From Mixta tenebrionis (GTDB taxonomy: Bacteria; Pseudomonadota; Gammaproteobacteria; Enterobacterales; Enterobacteriaceae), in contig NZ_VHQI01000011.1 in assembly GCF_006517625.1 (NCBI RefSeq), positions 1-64,000 on the forward strand: a DNA stretch of 64,000 bases. Reading direction: 5' to 3'. Each line of letters starts with the position of its first letter. Position 1 is the stretch's first letter. Both the position numbers and the translations under genes were made by a program. Under the pieces are notes generated by a model that worked only from the letters and a program-made list of their open reading frames with translations, was not told where the DNA came from and did no database searches. Shown in pieces: positions 12,780-25,650 of the stretch.

Positions 12780-13305
12780 ATCCGGCACGATAATATCTTT
12801 TTTTACTCTGGCGATCGGCTAAGGCCTGCCCAATATCCTGCGTCCTGAAGTTAGTGAAAATTCAGCTGCGGAGAGCTGCTGAAACGACGATAAATAGCGC
12901 AAACCGCCAGCCTGTTATTTCTCAATCCCACCGCTAAGATGTCGTCAAAACTACCAGGAAATTAACGTAACTTTTTGAAAGACAGCCTCATTTAGTAAAG
13001 GTTGCTTATGAAATTACCCGCAGTACCTGTTTGTTAAGCTAAAAAGAAATTAATTTACGTTATTTCAATAATTAAGTTTTTGGCAGGACAATAATTCAAT
13101 CTTATCTCTTGATTAACTACTGTTGCGCTAAAAAATAAAGATAATTAAGAATGTTTCACTATCAATAACTCTTATTCTCTTTTCTGGCGATCTCATAATT
13201 TCTGATAGTTTATGCCCGAAACGGCAGAGCGCCGAAAGTAATCGGTTCCTTTATTCATTCAGCTGATAAAGGAGTGCTCATTATAAAAACTGTAAGAAAT
13301 TTACT
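12780..13305. promoter_or_regulatory. AT-rich leader region of yjbEFGH with a possible RcsAB box
   Basis: About 525 bp without a gene, clearly more AT-rich than its neighbours. The 14-mer starting TAAGAATGTTTCA at 13146 matches about 10 of 14 positions of the RcsAB box, with a perfect left half. E. coli yjbEFGH is known to be activated by RcsB. It lies 160 bp before yjbE. No other clear element was found. The box is a motif match, not proof. Confidence 0.35.
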
Positions 13306-13569
13306 ATGAAAAATTTATCTGACGTTAGCGCCATTGCGCTGGTTTTAGCTACTTTTTTGACTACATCGGCGGCAGCCGCGGGAGCTGCGGCAGGGGACGT
13401 CGCCGGTATCGCGGCGGGTGAAAAGGCCGGCGCCATTTCTACAGGCAGCGCCAGCTACGCCGGGGTCGGCGTCACTGGTTCACTGTTAGGCGCCGGCGTG
13501 GCGGCTATCGGCGGCGGCGATAGCGCCAATACCGGCACCACTACCACCACCACAGGAACAAGACGCTAG
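13306..13569 (+). CDS. yjbE: Small secreted protein YjbE, exopolysaccharide operon
   Basis: First gene of the yjbEFGH operon, which E. coli uses for an extracellular polysaccharide and which responds to the Rcs system. 87 residues. An N-terminal signal peptide is visible (AIALVLATFLTTSAAAAGA), then an Ala/Gly/Ser-rich body with GAGVAAIGGGDSANTGTTTT, the same Thr-rich tail seen in E. coli YjbE (80 residues). The protein has no known domain and its exact role is unknown. Identification rests on the tail motif and on position before yjbF, yjbG and yjbH. Confidence 0.85.
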   Translation: MKNLSDVSAIALVLATFLTTSAAAAGAAAGDVAGIAAGEKAGAISTGSASYAGVGVTGSLLGAGVAAIGGGDSANTGTTTTTTGTRR

Positions 13570-13637
13570 TTTATTAACCGTCGTCACGTTGACGCGGCTG
13601 TTTTTTCATTTCGCACCATCGACGCAAGGATGCCAGA

Positions 13638-14285
13638 GTGCGCCATATTCTGTTGCTGTTTTTTTGCCTGCTGCTCCAGGCCTGTACGCCAGCGCAGCAG
13701 GGACTGATGGAAAGTGTTAAGCAGGCATTTGCCGGGCTGGATGATGTCACCGTACCGGTTGAACGCATTCAGTCGCTGCCTTATGCCAGCATCTATCTCC
13801 GTGTTAATCAGGGTCAGCGTCTCTTTCTGGTGCTCGGCTATGCCGAAAACGGCCAGCATAAGTGGATCACGCAGGACCGTGCGATGCTGGTTACGCAAAA
13901 CGGGCGGCTGATCAAAACGTTGGGACTGAGCGATAACCTGCTGGAAGTGACTAATCTGACGCAGGATCCGCTCGCCCGGCCGCTGCTGATACAGGAAGGC
14001 GACGGCTGGACGCGCGTTCTGAGCTGGACGACAAAAAACCGCCTGCGATCGGCGCTGGCCACCTCGCGTTTCCAGCGCGGCGAGGATCAAGTGCTGCACA
14101 TCGCCGGACGGGATATCGCCTGCCGCGTCTGGCATGAAAAGGTTAGTGTGGCAGCCAGCGGCGCCCGCTGGCAGAACACCTTCTGGATCGACAGCGCCAG
14201 CGGCGAGGTGCGCCAGAGCGTGCAAAACCCCGGCGCTGGGGCGCTGACGGTTGATATTACCCTGCTGAAGCCGGTGATATCATGA
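13638..14285 (+). CDS. yjbF: YjbF lipoprotein, GfcB-like
   Basis: A 215-residue predicted outer-membrane lipoprotein. The signal sequence ends in the lipobox LLQAC with Cys16 as lipidation site. The body resembles the GfcB/YmcC family, which serves group 4 capsule export. It starts at GTG 13638 with only a weak ribosome site, so some coupling to yjbE translation is possible. Its last four bases (ATGA) overlap the start of yjbG. In this operon it presumably helps export or assembly of the YjbEFGH polysaccharide; that role is inferred from the operon. Confidence 0.87.
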   Translation: MRHILLLFFCLLLQACTPAQQGLMESVKQAFAGLDDVTVPVERIQSLPYASIYLRVNQGQRLFLVLGYAENGQHKWITQDRAMLVTQNGRLIKTLGLSDNLLEVTNLTQDPLARPLLIQEGDGWTRVLSWTTKNRLRSALATSRFQRGEDQVLHIAGRDIACRVWHEKVSVAASGARWQNTFWIDSASGEVRQSVQNPGAGALTVDITLLKPVIS

Positions 14286-15022
14286 GAATCTCTCTCTTTC
14301 TGACCGCAATGGCATGCGGCCTGACGTCTGATGCGCTGGCGGCAAGCCAGGTGATCGTCCATTACCCCCATACCGCCGCCGCCGCCGTGGTGAAAGATGC
14401 CGAAAGGCTGCTGCAGCTGACTACCAGCCCGGCGCTGGCGCAGCGCAGCTGGTGGCCCGGCACGGTAATTGCTGAGCCTCTGGCGAGCGCGGCGGCGCAA
14501 CAGCACTATCGGCAAACGCTCGCGCGCCTGCGTGGCTGGGCGGCAAGCGAACAGGGCGACCGTGCCGCCGCCGTCAATGCCGTTATTCAGCAGCTGAGTA
14601 AGGTGCGGGTAACCGGGCGGCAATTTACCGTGCTCGATCCTGACTGGATACGGCTGCATCCAGAGGCAAATCGCCGCCTGGAAGGCGAATACCACCTCTA
14701 CACGCTGCGTCGTCCCGATACCGTTACGCTGATGGGCGCTATCAGCAACGACGGCAAGACGAGCTGGCGGCCGGGAGGCGATACGCGCGACTACCTGCAA
14801 GGCCATACGCGGTTAAGCGGCGCGGAGATGAATCAGGCGATCGTTATTGCGCCAGACGGCGCTACCCAGACGGTGCCGGTAGCCTACTGGAACCATCGCC
14901 ATGTTGAAGTGATGCCTGGCAGCACTATTTTTATCGGCTTCTCGCGCCCGGCGCTGCCGGATGAGCTGCGCGATCTGAATTCACAGATTGTGACCATTTT
15001 GACGCAGCGGGTGCCTGACTGA
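14282..15022 (+). CDS. yjbG: YjbG periplasmic protein, GfcC-like
   Basis: 246 residues beginning with a cleavable signal peptide ([20 protein letters not shown]). The mature part resembles the GfcC/YmcB capsule biosynthesis family, in which two ubiquitin-like beta-grasp domains bear a helical insertion. Here the segment [20 protein letters not shown] fits such a helix, and [19 protein letters not shown] a beta-grasp region. It overlaps yjbF by ATGA, and its own stop overlaps the yjbH start (TGATG), so the three genes are translationally coupled. Periplasmic export role is inferred from family and operon. Confidence 0.87.
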   Translation: MRISLFLTAMACGLTSDALAASQVIVHYPHTAAAAVVKDAERLLQLTTSPALAQRSWWPGTVIAEPLASAAAQQHYRQTLARLRGWAASEQGDRAAAVNAVIQQLSKVRVTGRQFTVLDPDWIRLHPEANRRLEGEYHLYTLRRPDTVTLMGAISNDGKTSWRPGGDTRDYLQGHTRLSGAEMNQAIVIAPDGATQTVPVAYWNHRHVEVMPGSTIFIGFSRPALPDELRDLNSQIVTILTQRVPD

Positions 15023-17115
15023 TGAAGAAATATCTGCTTCCCAGCCTGATGGCTGTTTCTGTCGCCGCCGTCTGTCACGTGCAGGCCGCCGCCTGGGATG
15101 AACCGCTGCGGCCCTCCCAGTCCGATTTCGGCGGCGTCGGCCTGCTGCAGACGCCAACGGCGCGCATGGCGCAAGAGGGCGAGTTCAGCCTTAACTATCG
15201 CGATAACGATCAGTACCGCTTCTATTCCGTATCGATGGCGGTTTTCCCCTGGCTGGAGGCCAGCGTGCGCTATAGCGATGTTCGTACGCGGCGGTACAGC
15301 AGCTCCGCCAGCTTCAGCGGCGATCAAACCTATAAAGATAAAGCGTTCGATTTTAAGCTACGCCTGTGGCAGGAAGATTACTGGCTGCCGGAAGTGGCGG
15401 CGGGAACGCGCGATCTGGCCGGAACCGGACTGTTTGACAGTGAATATCTGGTTGCCAGCAAAGCCTGGGGTCCGCTCGATTTTACGCTGGGCATCGGCTG
15501 GGGTTATATCGGTAACGGCGGCAACATTAAAAATCCATTCTGTCGCTATGACGATAAGTTCTGTCGCCGCCGCAACGTTTCGGGATCGACCACTGCGGTT
15601 AACGGCGATGAGCTGTTTAAAGGTCCCGCCTCGATCTTTGGCGGTATGGAGTACCAAACGCCGTGGCAGCCGCTGCGCCTGAAGCTGGAGTATGAGGGCA
15701 ATGATTATCGCGATGACTATGCCGGGCAGCTGGCTCAGCGCAGCCGGATAAACGTCGGCGCTATTTACCGCCTTAGCGACTGGGCCGATATCAACGTCGG
15801 CTATCAGCGAGGCGACACCTTAACCTTTGGCGTTACGCTGCATACCAACTTTAACCAACTGCATACGCCCCATTTTGACCAGGCGAAACCAGAGTGGCGG
15901 CCGCAGCCGCAGGCGGCAATCCTGCAGCATACGGTGGTCGCCAGTCAGCTAATGGCGCTGAAATATAATGCCGGTTTCGATGCGCCAAACCTGCAAATTA
16001 AACAGCGCACGCTGTATGTCACGGGCGAGCAGGTTAAATATCGGGATACGCAGGAGGGCGTCGATCGGGCCAACCTGATTTTAATCAACCATCTGCCGGC
16101 AGATATCGATACGCTACGCGTGACGCAGACACGTTACAACCTGCCGCAGGTGACTACGGAAACGCAGGTGAGCAGCCTGTATCAGCAGCTTGATGGCTAC
16201 CCGCTGGGGCATGAACAGCCGCTGCAACAGCGACGCATCGATCCTGTCGAGACGGGAAAAACCGAGCAGGGCTATTACATCGAAAAAGATCGCTTTAGCT
16301 ATGGCCTGGCGCCGGTACTGAACCAGTCGTTTGGCGGCCCGGAAAGCTTTTACATGTATCAGGCCGGCATTGGCGGCCATGCCGACTACTGGCTGAGCCG
16401 GCAGCTGTTGGTGGGCGGCGGCTTCTTTGCCGACGTGACGAATAATTATGACCGCTTTAAATATGATGGACGGCCCGCCGACTCCGCGCTGCCGCGGGTG
16501 CGTACCCATATTCGTGACTATGTGAAAAATGATTTCTATCTGAATAACCTGCAAATGAACGGGTTCCGCTATCTCGGTAACGGTATCTATGCGCAGCTCT
16601 ATGGCGGTTATCTGGAGACCATGTACGGCGGCGCGGGCGCCGAGGTACTTTATCGGCCGCTGGACAGCCGCTGGGCGGTTGGCCTGGATGCAAACTACGT
16701 GAAGCAGCGCGACTGGGACAATATGATGCGCTTTACCCGCTACAGGGCGTCAACGGGACATCTTACCGCTTACTGGCAGCCCGGATTTATGGATGACGTA
16801 CTGGTGAAAATGAGCGTGGGACAATATCTGGCGCAGGATAAAGGCGGCACGCTTGATATTTCGAAGCGCTTCGCCAGCGGCGTTAGCGTGGGGGCTTATG
16901 TCACGCTGACTAACGTCTCCCGTGAGGAGTATGGCGAAGGCGATTTTACCAAAGGTTTTTATATTTCAGTGCCGATGGAGCTGTTTACCGCCACGCATAA
17001 CCGTGGAAAAGCGCGGATTGGCTGGGAGCCGCTGACGCGAGATGGTGGGCAGATGCTGATGCGTAAGCATCGCCTGTATGATATGACCAGCGATCGCGAC
17101 ATAAACTTCCGCTAG
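15022..17115 (+). CDS. yjbH: YjbH outer-membrane polysaccharide export protein, GfcD-like
   Basis: 697 residues, the size of E. coli YjbH and GfcD. A signal peptide ends near HVQAAAW. The mature chain has the alternating aromatic/polar strands of a large beta-barrel: [20 protein letters not shown] early, [23 protein letters not shown] in the second half, and [24 protein letters not shown] near the C-terminus. The family (DUF940) is thought to be a double-barrel exporter for extracellular polysaccharide. Last gene of the operon, translationally coupled to yjbG. No strong terminator follows; only a weak AACCTT/AAGGTT hairpin is present at 17122-17142. Confidence 0.9.
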   Translation: MKKYLLPSLMAVSVAAVCHVQAAAWDEPLRPSQSDFGGVGLLQTPTARMAQEGEFSLNYRDNDQYRFYSVSMAVFPWLEASVRYSDVRTRRYSSSASFSGDQTYKDKAFDFKLRLWQEDYWLPEVAAGTRDLAGTGLFDSEYLVASKAWGPLDFTLGIGWGYIGNGGNIKNPFCRYDDKFCRRRNVSGSTTAVNGDELFKGPASIFGGMEYQTPWQPLRLKLEYEGNDYRDDYAGQLAQRSRINVGAIYRLSDWADINVGYQRGDTLTFGVTLHTNFNQLHTPHFDQAKPEWRPQPQAAILQHTVVASQLMALKYNAGFDAPNLQIKQRTLYVTGEQVKYRDTQEGVDRANLILINHLPADIDTLRVTQTRYNLPQVTTETQVSSLYQQLDGYPLGHEQPLQQRRIDPVETGKTEQGYYIEKDRFSYGLAPVLNQSFGGPESFYMYQAGIGGHADYWLSRQLLVGGGFFADVTNNYDRFKYDGRPADSALPRVRTHIRDYVKNDFYLNNLQMNGFRYLGNGIYAQLYGGYLETMYGGAGAEVLYRPLDSRWAVGLDANYVKQRDWDNMMRFTRYRASTGHLTAYWQPGFMDDVLVKMSVGQYLAQDKGGTLDISKRFASGVSVGAYVTLTNVSREEYGEGDFTKGFYISVPMELFTATHNRGKARIGWEPLTRDGGQMLMRKHRLYDMTSDRDINFR

Positions 17116-17176
17116 CCATTAAACCTTTACAACAATAAGGTTATTAAGGGCGTTTTTTATTTTATTGTGACTATAC

Positions 17177-17192
17177 TGTGATCTTGCTCACG
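17177..17192. promoter_or_regulatory. CRP site upstream of psiE
   Basis: TGTGATCTTGCTCACG matches TGTGA-N6-TCACA at 9 of 10 conserved bases. E. coli psiE is known to be CRP-repressed and PhoB-activated. The following TGTCATGATGCCCGTC has one good Pho half-site (TGTCAT), but the second half is poor, so a Pho box is only possible. Confidence 0.6.
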
Positions 17193-17254
17193 TTATGTCA
17201 TGATGCCCGTCCGGCTTAGCTGACGCGTTGAGCCATCTTTAACAGGAAGCTTTT

Positions 17255-17653
17255 ATGGTAAGCGAAAAATTCATCGCCGCGGCGCTACAGTGGGTATTAA
17301 ATGCCGGCCTGTTGATTCTGGCGATTATTTTAATTGTTTTTTTAGGAAAAGAGACGATTCACCTGGCAAACGTATTGCTGAATACCGGCGAGGCGGCCTC
17401 TGCCTATCTGTTAGTGGAAGGCATCGTTATCTGGTTCCTTTATTTTGAATTCATCGCGCTGATCGTAAAATATTTCCAGTCAGGATTTCATTTCCCGCTG
17501 CGCTATTTTGTCTATATCGGCATTACGGCGATTATCCGGCTCATCGTTGTCGATCATAAAAATCCGTTTGATACGCTCTGCTATTCCGCAGCGATTCTTA
17601 TTTTAGTGGTAACGCTGTGGCTGGCGAACAGTAACCGCCTGAAGCGTGAGTAA
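17255..17653 (+). CDS. psiE: Phosphate-starvation-inducible protein PsiE
   Basis: A 132-residue inner-membrane protein with four predicted helices. The central stretch [20 protein letters not shown] followed by [14 protein letters not shown] is nearly identical to E. coli PsiE, and so is the end [10 protein letters not shown]. Its molecular function is unknown in any organism; the name comes from induction under phosphate limitation. A CRP site lies upstream. In E. coli xylE follows; here psiE is convergent with malG. Confidence 0.93.
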   Translation: MVSEKFIAAALQWVLNAGLLILAIILIVFLGKETIHLANVLLNTGEAASAYLLVEGIVIWFLYFEFIALIVKYFQSGFHFPLRYFVYIGITAIIRLIVVDHKNPFDTLCYSAAILILVVTLWLANSNRLKRE

Positions 17654-17824
17654 TAATGGCGGCCTGCTTTCGCCTGAAAGTAGCAGCTGAATGGCCCGTC
17701 AGGCAGGTTTATCAGCCGTCCGCAGCCAGAGGCGACGGCAGCAAGGTTAACCTTTCCATTTACGCTATGCGCCCGTATTTATCTGTGCTCTCTTATTTCC
17801 TGCGCCAGCGCCGCTGTAGAACCG

Positions 17825-17856
17825 TAAAAAAAGGCGGCCGTCAGGCCGCCGGAAAA
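17825..17856 (-). terminator. Rho-independent terminator of malEFG
   Basis: GGCGGCC (17833-17839) and GGCCGCC (17844-17850) pair around a 4-nt loop. On the minus strand the stem is followed by a run of seven or eight T. It lies 70 bp after the malG stop. Confidence 0.85.
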
Positions 17857-17918
17857 ACACAGGAAACAACTTAACAGTGGCAATAACAACCAGGGCAACA
17901 ACCGAGGAAAATCATTAG

Positions 17919-18809
17919 CTAACCCTTTACGCCGCCGGCGGTCAGACCGCTCACCAGCCAGCGCTGCGCCAGCAAAAAGACCAACGTAATCGGCAGGGCG
18001 GAAAGTACCGCCGCCGCGGCAAAATCTCCCCACAGATAGTTCTGCGGGTTCAGGTACTGCTGCATTCCTACCGCCAGCGTGTAGCTGTTCACGTCACGCA
18101 GCAGCAGCGAGGCGACCGGCACTTCGGTGACCGCCGCGATAAACGACAAAATAAACACCACGGCGAGAATCGGCACCGAAAGCGGCAGCAAAATCAGGCG
18201 AAACGCCTGCCAGGGCGTCGCGCCGTCAAGCGCCGCGGCTTCTTCCAGCGAACCGTCGATCGTTTCGAAATAGCCTTTAATCGTCCAGACATGCAAAGCG
18301 ATACCGCCGAGATAGGCGAATATCAGCCCGGCATGGGTATTCAGGCCAATAAAAGGAATGTACTGCCCTAAACGATCGAACAGCGCATAGAGCGCTACCA
18401 GCGACAGCACCGCCGGGAACATCTGAAATATCAGCATTCCTTTCAACAGCGTTGATTTGCCGCGAAAGCGCATACGCGCGAAAGCGTAGGCGCAGGTGGT
18501 TGAAAGCGCCACAATGCCGACGGCGGTAATCGCCGCCACTTTAACCGAGTTCCACAGCCACAGCAGCACCGGAAAGGGCGGCGGCGTTACGCTGCCGTTT
18601 TCATGGGTTACTGCAAAACCGAGCGCCAGTTTCCAGTGATCCCAGGAGATATGTTCCGGCAGCAGGCTGCCGATAGCGTAGTTGCCGGGGCGCAGCGAGA
18701 TGGCGAACACCATCAGCAGCGGATACATAATCAGCACGATAAAGCCCAGCAGCAGCAGATGCGTCAGCGCCAGCCGTAGCTTTTGCGATGCAGGTTTCAC
18801 CATCGCCAT
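17919..18809 (-). CDS. malG: Maltose ABC transporter permease MalG
   Basis: Inner-membrane permease subunit of the MalFGK2 importer for maltose and maltodextrins. 296 residues, as in E. coli, with six membrane segments. The EAA loop that docks into MalK is present ([20 protein letters not shown], about 188-207). The C-terminus ends [11 protein letters not shown], the segment that reaches into the MalK dimer. It follows malF by 10 bp on the minus strand and is the last gene before the terminator. Confidence 0.97.
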   Translation of the reverse strand: MAMVKPASQKLRLALTHLLLLGFIVLIMYPLLMVFAISLRPGNYAIGSLLPEHISWDHWKLALGFAVTHENGSVTPPPFPVLLWLWNSVKVAAITAVGIVALSTTCAYAFARMRFRGKSTLLKGMLIFQMFPAVLSLVALYALFDRLGQYIPFIGLNTHAGLIFAYLGGIALHVWTIKGYFETIDGSLEEAAALDGATPWQAFRLILLPLSVPILAVVFILSFIAAVTEVPVASLLLRDVNSYTLAVGMQQYLNPQNYLWGDFAAAAVLSALPITLVFLLAQRWLVSGLTAGGVKG

Positions 18810-18819
18810 AGTTTGCTCC

Positions 18820-20364
18820 TTATTCGGTCCTGATGCGGGTGAATTTCAGATTGACCAGCGCCAGCGCGCCCACCAGCAGGAAGATCAGCGTGGCGATAGC
18901 GGCCGCCAAACCGAAATCCTGACCGCCGCCGCCTTCAAAGGCGATGCGCCAGGTGTAGCTCACCAGCAGATCGGTATAGCCCGCAGGCGTGGTAGTGCCG
19001 AGACGATCCGGTCCGCCGTTGGTCAGCAGCAGCACCAGCACGAAGTTATTAAAGTTAAAAGCGAAGCTGGCGATCATCAGCGGCGTCAGCGGCTTAATCA
19101 GCAGCGGCAGCGTAATGCGCAGGAAGTTTTGCCGCGGCGTGGCGCCATCCAGCGCGGAAGCCTCGTAGAGATCGTCCGGGATCGCCTTTAACAGCCCCAT
19201 ACAGAGGATCATCATATAGGGATAGCCAAGCCAGGTATTAACGATTACCAGCATGGTGCGCGCCATGGTCGGATCGCTGAACCAGGCGGGTTTGATGCCG
19301 AACAGGCTATCAAGCATCATATTGATCTCGCCAAAGCTCTGGTTAAACAGCCCCTTAAAGATCAGGATGGAGATAAAAGCGGGCACGGCGTAGGGCAAAA
19401 TCAGCAGCAGCCGATAAACCGCACGCCCTTTCAGCGCTTCCCACTGCATCAGACAGGCCAGCACCATACCAAGCGCGACGGTCAGCAGCACCGTCAGCGC
19501 CGCGAACACCACCGTCCAGATAAAAATAGCGATAAACGGCTGCTGGATGCCCCGATCGGTCATTACGCGCAGGAAGTTTTTCCAGCCGATGGCGACGGTA
19601 TAGCCCGGACTGAGCTTTTCGCTGGTCCACTGCTGGTTTGCATCTTTGGTCTGCCAGAAGCCGGTATCATCATTGGGATACCATATCTGACCGGTCTGTT
19701 TATCGGTCAGGCTATTATCTTCACCGGGGCGATAGCGCGGCTGGGTGCCGGAGAACTGGCGCAGCGAACTCATCCGTAGCTGAGTGTTGTCCGGCAGCCG
19801 TGCCGTCAGCCGGGAAAGCGCCTGGCGATTCTGGGTAATCACGCGCAGCATCGCGCGTTCCCCTTCAGGAGGCTGCTGCGTTTCAGTAAGAGTAAGCGTT
19901 TGCTCACTTTGAGAAGAGAGCGAAAAGGGCGGCGAGATAAACTGTTTATTCTCTGCGCCGTTTAACAGCAGGCGCCAGCGGTTATCCGTCGTCGGCCAGA
20001 GTGAGAAAGCGTAGCCTTCGCCAGCCTGAAACTGGCGATCCAGCAATACCTGACGCGCCCGTTCAAAGGTGAGCTGGTTGGTGCTGCTGTAGTTGGTAAA
20101 GGCGATAGCGATAGTACAGGCGAGCGGAAACAGGATAAACAGCACGATGCCGGCCAGACCGGGCCAGACATAGCGCCACGCCTGCGCGCGCCGCCAGGAG
20201 AAGACTATCAGGCCGCTGCTGAGCAGCAGCAGCGTAACAATAGCGAACAGGTATTCGCCCTGAGCATACATCAGCACAACCAGATAACCGGTTACTAACA
20301 CGCAGAGGGCAATAACCAGCCACTTCAGGGCGTCACGCTGCCACCACAATGCGGATTTTGCCAT
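18820..20364 (-). CDS. malF: Maltose ABC transporter permease MalF
   Basis: Larger permease subunit of the maltose importer. From ATG 20364 the protein is 514 residues, exactly the E. coli length, starting [15 protein letters not shown]. That ATG lies 9 nt after AGGA. The open frame extends further upstream but without a signal. It has eight membrane segments and the large periplasmic P2 loop between helices 3 and 4 (about 95-275) that contacts MalE. The EAA motif is [20 protein letters not shown]. It ends [14 protein letters not shown] strong hairpin separates it from malE. Confidence 0.97.
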   Translation of the reverse strand: MAKSALWWQRDALKWLVIALCVLVTGYLVVLMYAQGEYLFAIVTLLLLSSGLIVFSWRRAQAWRYVWPGLAGIVLFILFPLACTIAIAFTNYSSTNQLTFERARQVLLDRQFQAGEGYAFSLWPTTDNRWRLLLNGAENKQFISPPFSLSSQSEQTLTLTETQQPPEGERAMLRVITQNRQALSRLTARLPDNTQLRMSSLRQFSGTQPRYRPGEDNSLTDKQTGQIWYPNDDTGFWQTKDANQQWTSEKLSPGYTVAIGWKNFLRVMTDRGIQQPFIAIFIWTVVFAALTVLLTVALGMVLACLMQWEALKGRAVYRLLLILPYAVPAFISILIFKGLFNQSFGEINMMLDSLFGIKPAWFSDPTMARTMLVIVNTWLGYPYMMILCMGLLKAIPDDLYEASALDGATPRQNFLRITLPLLIKPLTPLMIASFAFNFNNFVLVLLLTNGGPDRLGTTTPAGYTDLLVSYTWRIAFEGGGGQDFGLAAAIATLIFLLVGALALVNLKFTRIRTE

Positions 20365-20441
20365 TTCAGGATCCTTCTGCAACAGATAAAAAGAGGCGTG
20401 GATATCGATCCACACCGGAAACGCGACGGATAACACTCAGC

Positions 20442-20467
20442 CCGCAGACGACGCTCGTCGTCCGCGG
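20442..20467 (-). other. Stable hairpin between malE and malF
   Basis: CCGC-a-GACGACG pairs with CGTCGTC-c-GCGG around a 2-nt loop: eleven pairs with one mismatch. In E. coli the malE-malF gap carries REP elements that stabilise the upstream malE mRNA and lower malF expression. This hairpin stands at the same place and probably does the same, although its sequence is not a REP. Confidence 0.6.
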
Positions 20468-20492
20468 CATGAGTTAAAGTGATAGCAAGTCC

Positions 20493-21686
20493 TTACCTGG
20501 TAAGGCGGGTTTCCGCATCCTTCAGCGCCGCTTCCACGCTCTGGCGGCCGTTAATCGCGTTTAATACCGCACTGCGTTCGGCGTACCAGAAGGCGGACAT
20601 CTGCGGCACGTTCGGCATAATTTCGCCTTTCTGCGCGTTTTCCATGGTGGCGGCGATCTTTTCATCTTTCGCCAGCTTCTCCTGCCAGGATTTCAGCGCC
20701 ACGGCGCCCAGCGGTTTGTCAGCGTTGACTTTCGCCAGCCCGTCGTCCGTCAGCAGATAGTTTTCGATAAACTCTTTCGCCAGCTCTTTATTCGGGCTGG
20801 CGGCGTTGATTCCGGCGCTCAGTACCCCGACGAAAGGCTTCGACGGTTTACCTTTAAAGGTAGGCAGCAGCGTTACGCCATAATTAATTTTCGCGCCGTC
20901 GATATTATTCCACGCCCAGGGACCGTTAATGGTCATGGCGGTTTCGCCTTTATTAAACGCAGCTTCGGCGATGGCGTAATCGGTATCCGCATTGAGGTGT
21001 TTATTCTTAATCAGATCGACCAGAAACTTCAGCCCCTCCTGCGATCCCGGATTATTAACGCCGACGTTTTTCAGGTTGTAGCTGCCGTTCTCTTTCTTAA
21101 AGGCGTAGCCGCCGTCGGCGGCAATTAACGGCCAGGTAAAATAGGGTTCCTGCAGGTTAAACATTATCGCGCTCTTGCCTTTGGCGCGCAGCTGCTTATC
21201 CAGCGCCGGAATCTCTTCCCAGCTTTTCGGCGGGTTGGGCAGCAGATCTTTGTTATAAATCAGCGACAGGGATTCCACCGCCACCGGATAGCCGATCAGC
21301 TTGCCGTTGTAGCGCACCGCATCCCAGGTGAAAGGAAAGATTTTATCCTGTAGCGCCTTATCCGGCGTGATTTCCGCCAGCAGGCCGGACTGCGCATAGC
21401 CGCCGAAGCGGTCGTGCGCCCAGAAAATAATATCCGGGCCGTCGCCGGTCGCCGCGACCTGCGGATATTTCTCTTCCAGCTTATCGGGATGCTCTACGGT
21501 CACTTTAATCCCGGTATCCTGTTCGAATTTCTTACCCACTTCCGCCAGGCCGTTGTAGCCCTTATCGCCGTTAATCCAGATGACCAGCTTGCCTTCTTCG
21601 ATTTTCGCCAGCGCCGCGCCGGGCAGCAGCGCGGCGGTCAGCGCGCATAACAGCAGAGTTTTGCCATTCAGTTTGAACTTTGACAT
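20493..21686 (-). CDS. malE: Periplasmic maltose-binding protein MalE
   Basis: Binds maltose and maltodextrins in the periplasm and delivers them to MalFGK2 and to chemoreceptors. From ATG 21686 ([13 protein letters not shown]), preceded by AGAGGAAAGGG, the precursor is 397 residues (E. coli 396). The signal peptide ends LLPGAALA, and the mature protein begins [20 protein letters not shown], essentially the E. coli sequence. The frame extends to 21755, but those residues would precede the signal peptide and are not expected. First gene of malEFG, transcribed away from malK. Confidence 0.97.
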   Translation of the reverse strand: MSKFKLNGKTLLLCALTAALLPGAALAKIEEGKLVIWINGDKGYNGLAEVGKKFEQDTGIKVTVEHPDKLEEKYPQVAATGDGPDIIFWAHDRFGGYAQSGLLAEITPDKALQDKIFPFTWDAVRYNGKLIGYPVAVESLSLIYNKDLLPNPPKSWEEIPALDKQLRAKGKSAIMFNLQEPYFTWPLIAADGGYAFKKENGSYNLKNVGVNNPGSQEGLKFLVDLIKNKHLNADTDYAIAEAAFNKGETAMTINGPWAWNNIDGAKINYGVTLLPTFKGKPSKPFVGVLSAGINAASPNKELAKEFIENYLLTDDGLAKVNADKPLGAVALKSWQEKLAKDEKIAATMENAQKGEIMPNVPQMSAFWYAERSAVLNAINGRQSVEAALKDAETRLTR

Positions 21687-22026
21687 TTCCCTTTCCTCTA
21701 AACGTGAGTGGTTGTCGTCAGGCAGAAGTCTGCTGTTAAGCGACGGCTGACTCATCCTCCCTGTTTCTACGCCCTGTGGTTAATAAATGTGATCTCTGTA
21801 GCTTTTTTGCCGCTTTATGCGTGCCGGGACACATAAATTCGTCTGTTTTCCTGCCGATTCGATCACGAAAAAGCCTGTCTGGCCTGCCCACCCTCCCGGC
21901 AGCCGGCGATCTCATCCTCCTGCCTCCTCCCCCGTAAAAAAGCGCACGGTGGAGGATTTCTCCTTGCCGGCCTTCGCGTACACTCCCAGCCATTCGAAGG
22001 AAGTTGTGACGAGACGGGAGAAAGCA
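21687..22026. promoter_or_regulatory. Divergent malE/malK control region with MalT boxes
   Basis: On the minus strand GGGGAGGAGG (complement of 21923-21932) is a perfect MalT box. GAGGATGAGT (21750-21759) and GAGGATGAGA (21910-21919) each match at 8 of 10. On the plus strand GTGGAGGATT (21949-21958) matches at 7 of 10, facing malK. A CRP half-site TGTGA lies at 21788-21792. This is the expected architecture for MalT plus CRP activation of both operons; individual promoter positions cannot be fixed by eye. Confidence 0.7.
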
Positions 22027-24491
<2,465 letters not shown>

Positions 24492-24525
24492 CAAACCCAG
24501 CCACTAGCTCTGCGATCTACCTTAG

Positions 24526-24558
24526 CCCGCCTCTCTATTGCCTGAGAGAGGCGGGTTT
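24526..24558 (+). terminator. Hairpin between lamB and malM
   Basis: CCCGCCTCTCT (24526-24536) pairs perfectly with AGAGAGGCGGG (24545-24555) and is followed by only three T. It probably acts as a partial terminator or mRNA stabiliser that makes lamB more abundant than malM. Confidence 0.65.
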
Positions 24559-24575
24559 CTCCTGAGGATAAAAAA

Positions 24576-25496
24576 ATGAAAAAACATCTGCTTGCGCTCT
24601 GCCTGTTTCCGGCTCTGAGCTTTACCGCGCTGCCCGGCCTGGCTGCCGATGCCGGCGTGAATCCGCAAAACGTCGCCACTGCGCCAACCGTAGCGCCCGA
24701 TAAGCTGCAACGCTTCTCCTGGCTGCCGCTGTCGCCGCCGGTGAAGCAGGATATCGTGCTGGACGCCGCTTCGCTGACCCTTAACGAGGGCGATATCAGC
24801 GGGCCGGTGGCCGCCATCGCGCTGCCCGCCGATCGGGGATCGCTGGAGGTGACCTTAGCCAGCATAATGAAAGATCAGCGCGTCTATGCGCCTAACGTGC
24901 TGGTGCTGGACAGCCAGCTGCAGCCGGCGGCTTTCTTTCCCAGCAGCTATTTCGCCTATCAGAAGCCCGGCGTTATCGCCACCAACCGGCTGGAAGGCAC
25001 CATGAAGCTGACGCCGGTACTGGGGCAAAAACAGATCTATCTGCTGATCTACACCACCAGCCGCGATCTGGCGCAAACTTCGACCATGGTTAACCCGGCG
25101 AAGCTCTACGCGGAAGGGGCCAGCAACGCCATTCCCGACGTGCCCGATCCTGTTGTGCGCCATGTGAACAGCGGCACCCTGTCGCTGAAAGTGAAGAGCG
25201 AACAGAACAGCGGCAATATTATGATCGGCAAGCTGTTTGGCTCCGATAACGCCAAACCGGTGGTGGTAGGCAGCGCCGCCTCAGCCCGGCCCGCTGTCAG
25301 CGCGCCGGCGCCGACGCCGACGACCAAAGCGGAGCCGATGCTCAACGATACGGAAAAATATTTCAACGACGGTATCCGTAAGGCGGTGAAAGCCGGGGAT
25401 ATCGATAAGGCGCTGAAGCTGATGAATGAGGCGGAGCGTCTCGGTTCCTCATCGGCGCGCGCAACCTTTATCAGCAGTGTGAAAGGCAAGGGATAA
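24576..25496 (+). CDS. malM: Periplasmic maltose operon protein MalM
   Basis: 306-residue periplasmic protein of the maltose regulon with unknown biochemical role. The signal peptide ends PGLAADAG. The body has the family's SWLPLSPPVKQDIVLD motif and a proline/threonine-rich linker (APAPTPTTKAEPM). The C-terminal helical part ends with LMNEAERLGSSSARATF. It is the last gene of malK-lamB-malM, after a strong intergenic hairpin and before a clear terminator. Confidence 0.95.
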   Translation: MKKHLLALCLFPALSFTALPGLAADAGVNPQNVATAPTVAPDKLQRFSWLPLSPPVKQDIVLDAASLTLNEGDISGPVAAIALPADRGSLEVTLASIMKDQRVYAPNVLVLDSQLQPAAFFPSSYFAYQKPGVIATNRLEGTMKLTPVLGQKQIYLLIYTTSRDLAQTSTMVNPAKLYAEGASNAIPDVPDPVVRHVNSGTLSLKVKSEQNSGNIMIGKLFGSDNAKPVVVGSAASARPAVSAPAPTPTTKAEPMLNDTEKYFNDGIRKAVKAGDIDKALKLMNEAERLGSSSARATFISSVKGKG

Positions 25497-25530
25497 CAGA
25501 TCCCCATATTGCTGATCTTGCTGGACGATT

Positions 25531-25556
25531 GGTGCGCCGCTGGCGCACCCTTTTTC
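25531..25556 (+). terminator. Rho-independent terminator of malK-lamB-malM
   Basis: GGTGCGCC (25531-25538) pairs with GGCGCACC (25542-25549) around GCT, followed by CTTTTTC. Confidence 0.85.
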
Positions 25557-25650
25557 GCTCTCTGCCCGAACGCTTTTTCCGCTGCATCGCGTGTTCTGCG
25601 CCGGTCTCTGCGCTACACTATGGCACCTGATTTCTTAACGGAGATGCCGT

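Noticed and set aside
17656-17874. A 72-codon frame after psiE
   Set aside because: It runs through the malG terminator and has no ribosome site or known family.
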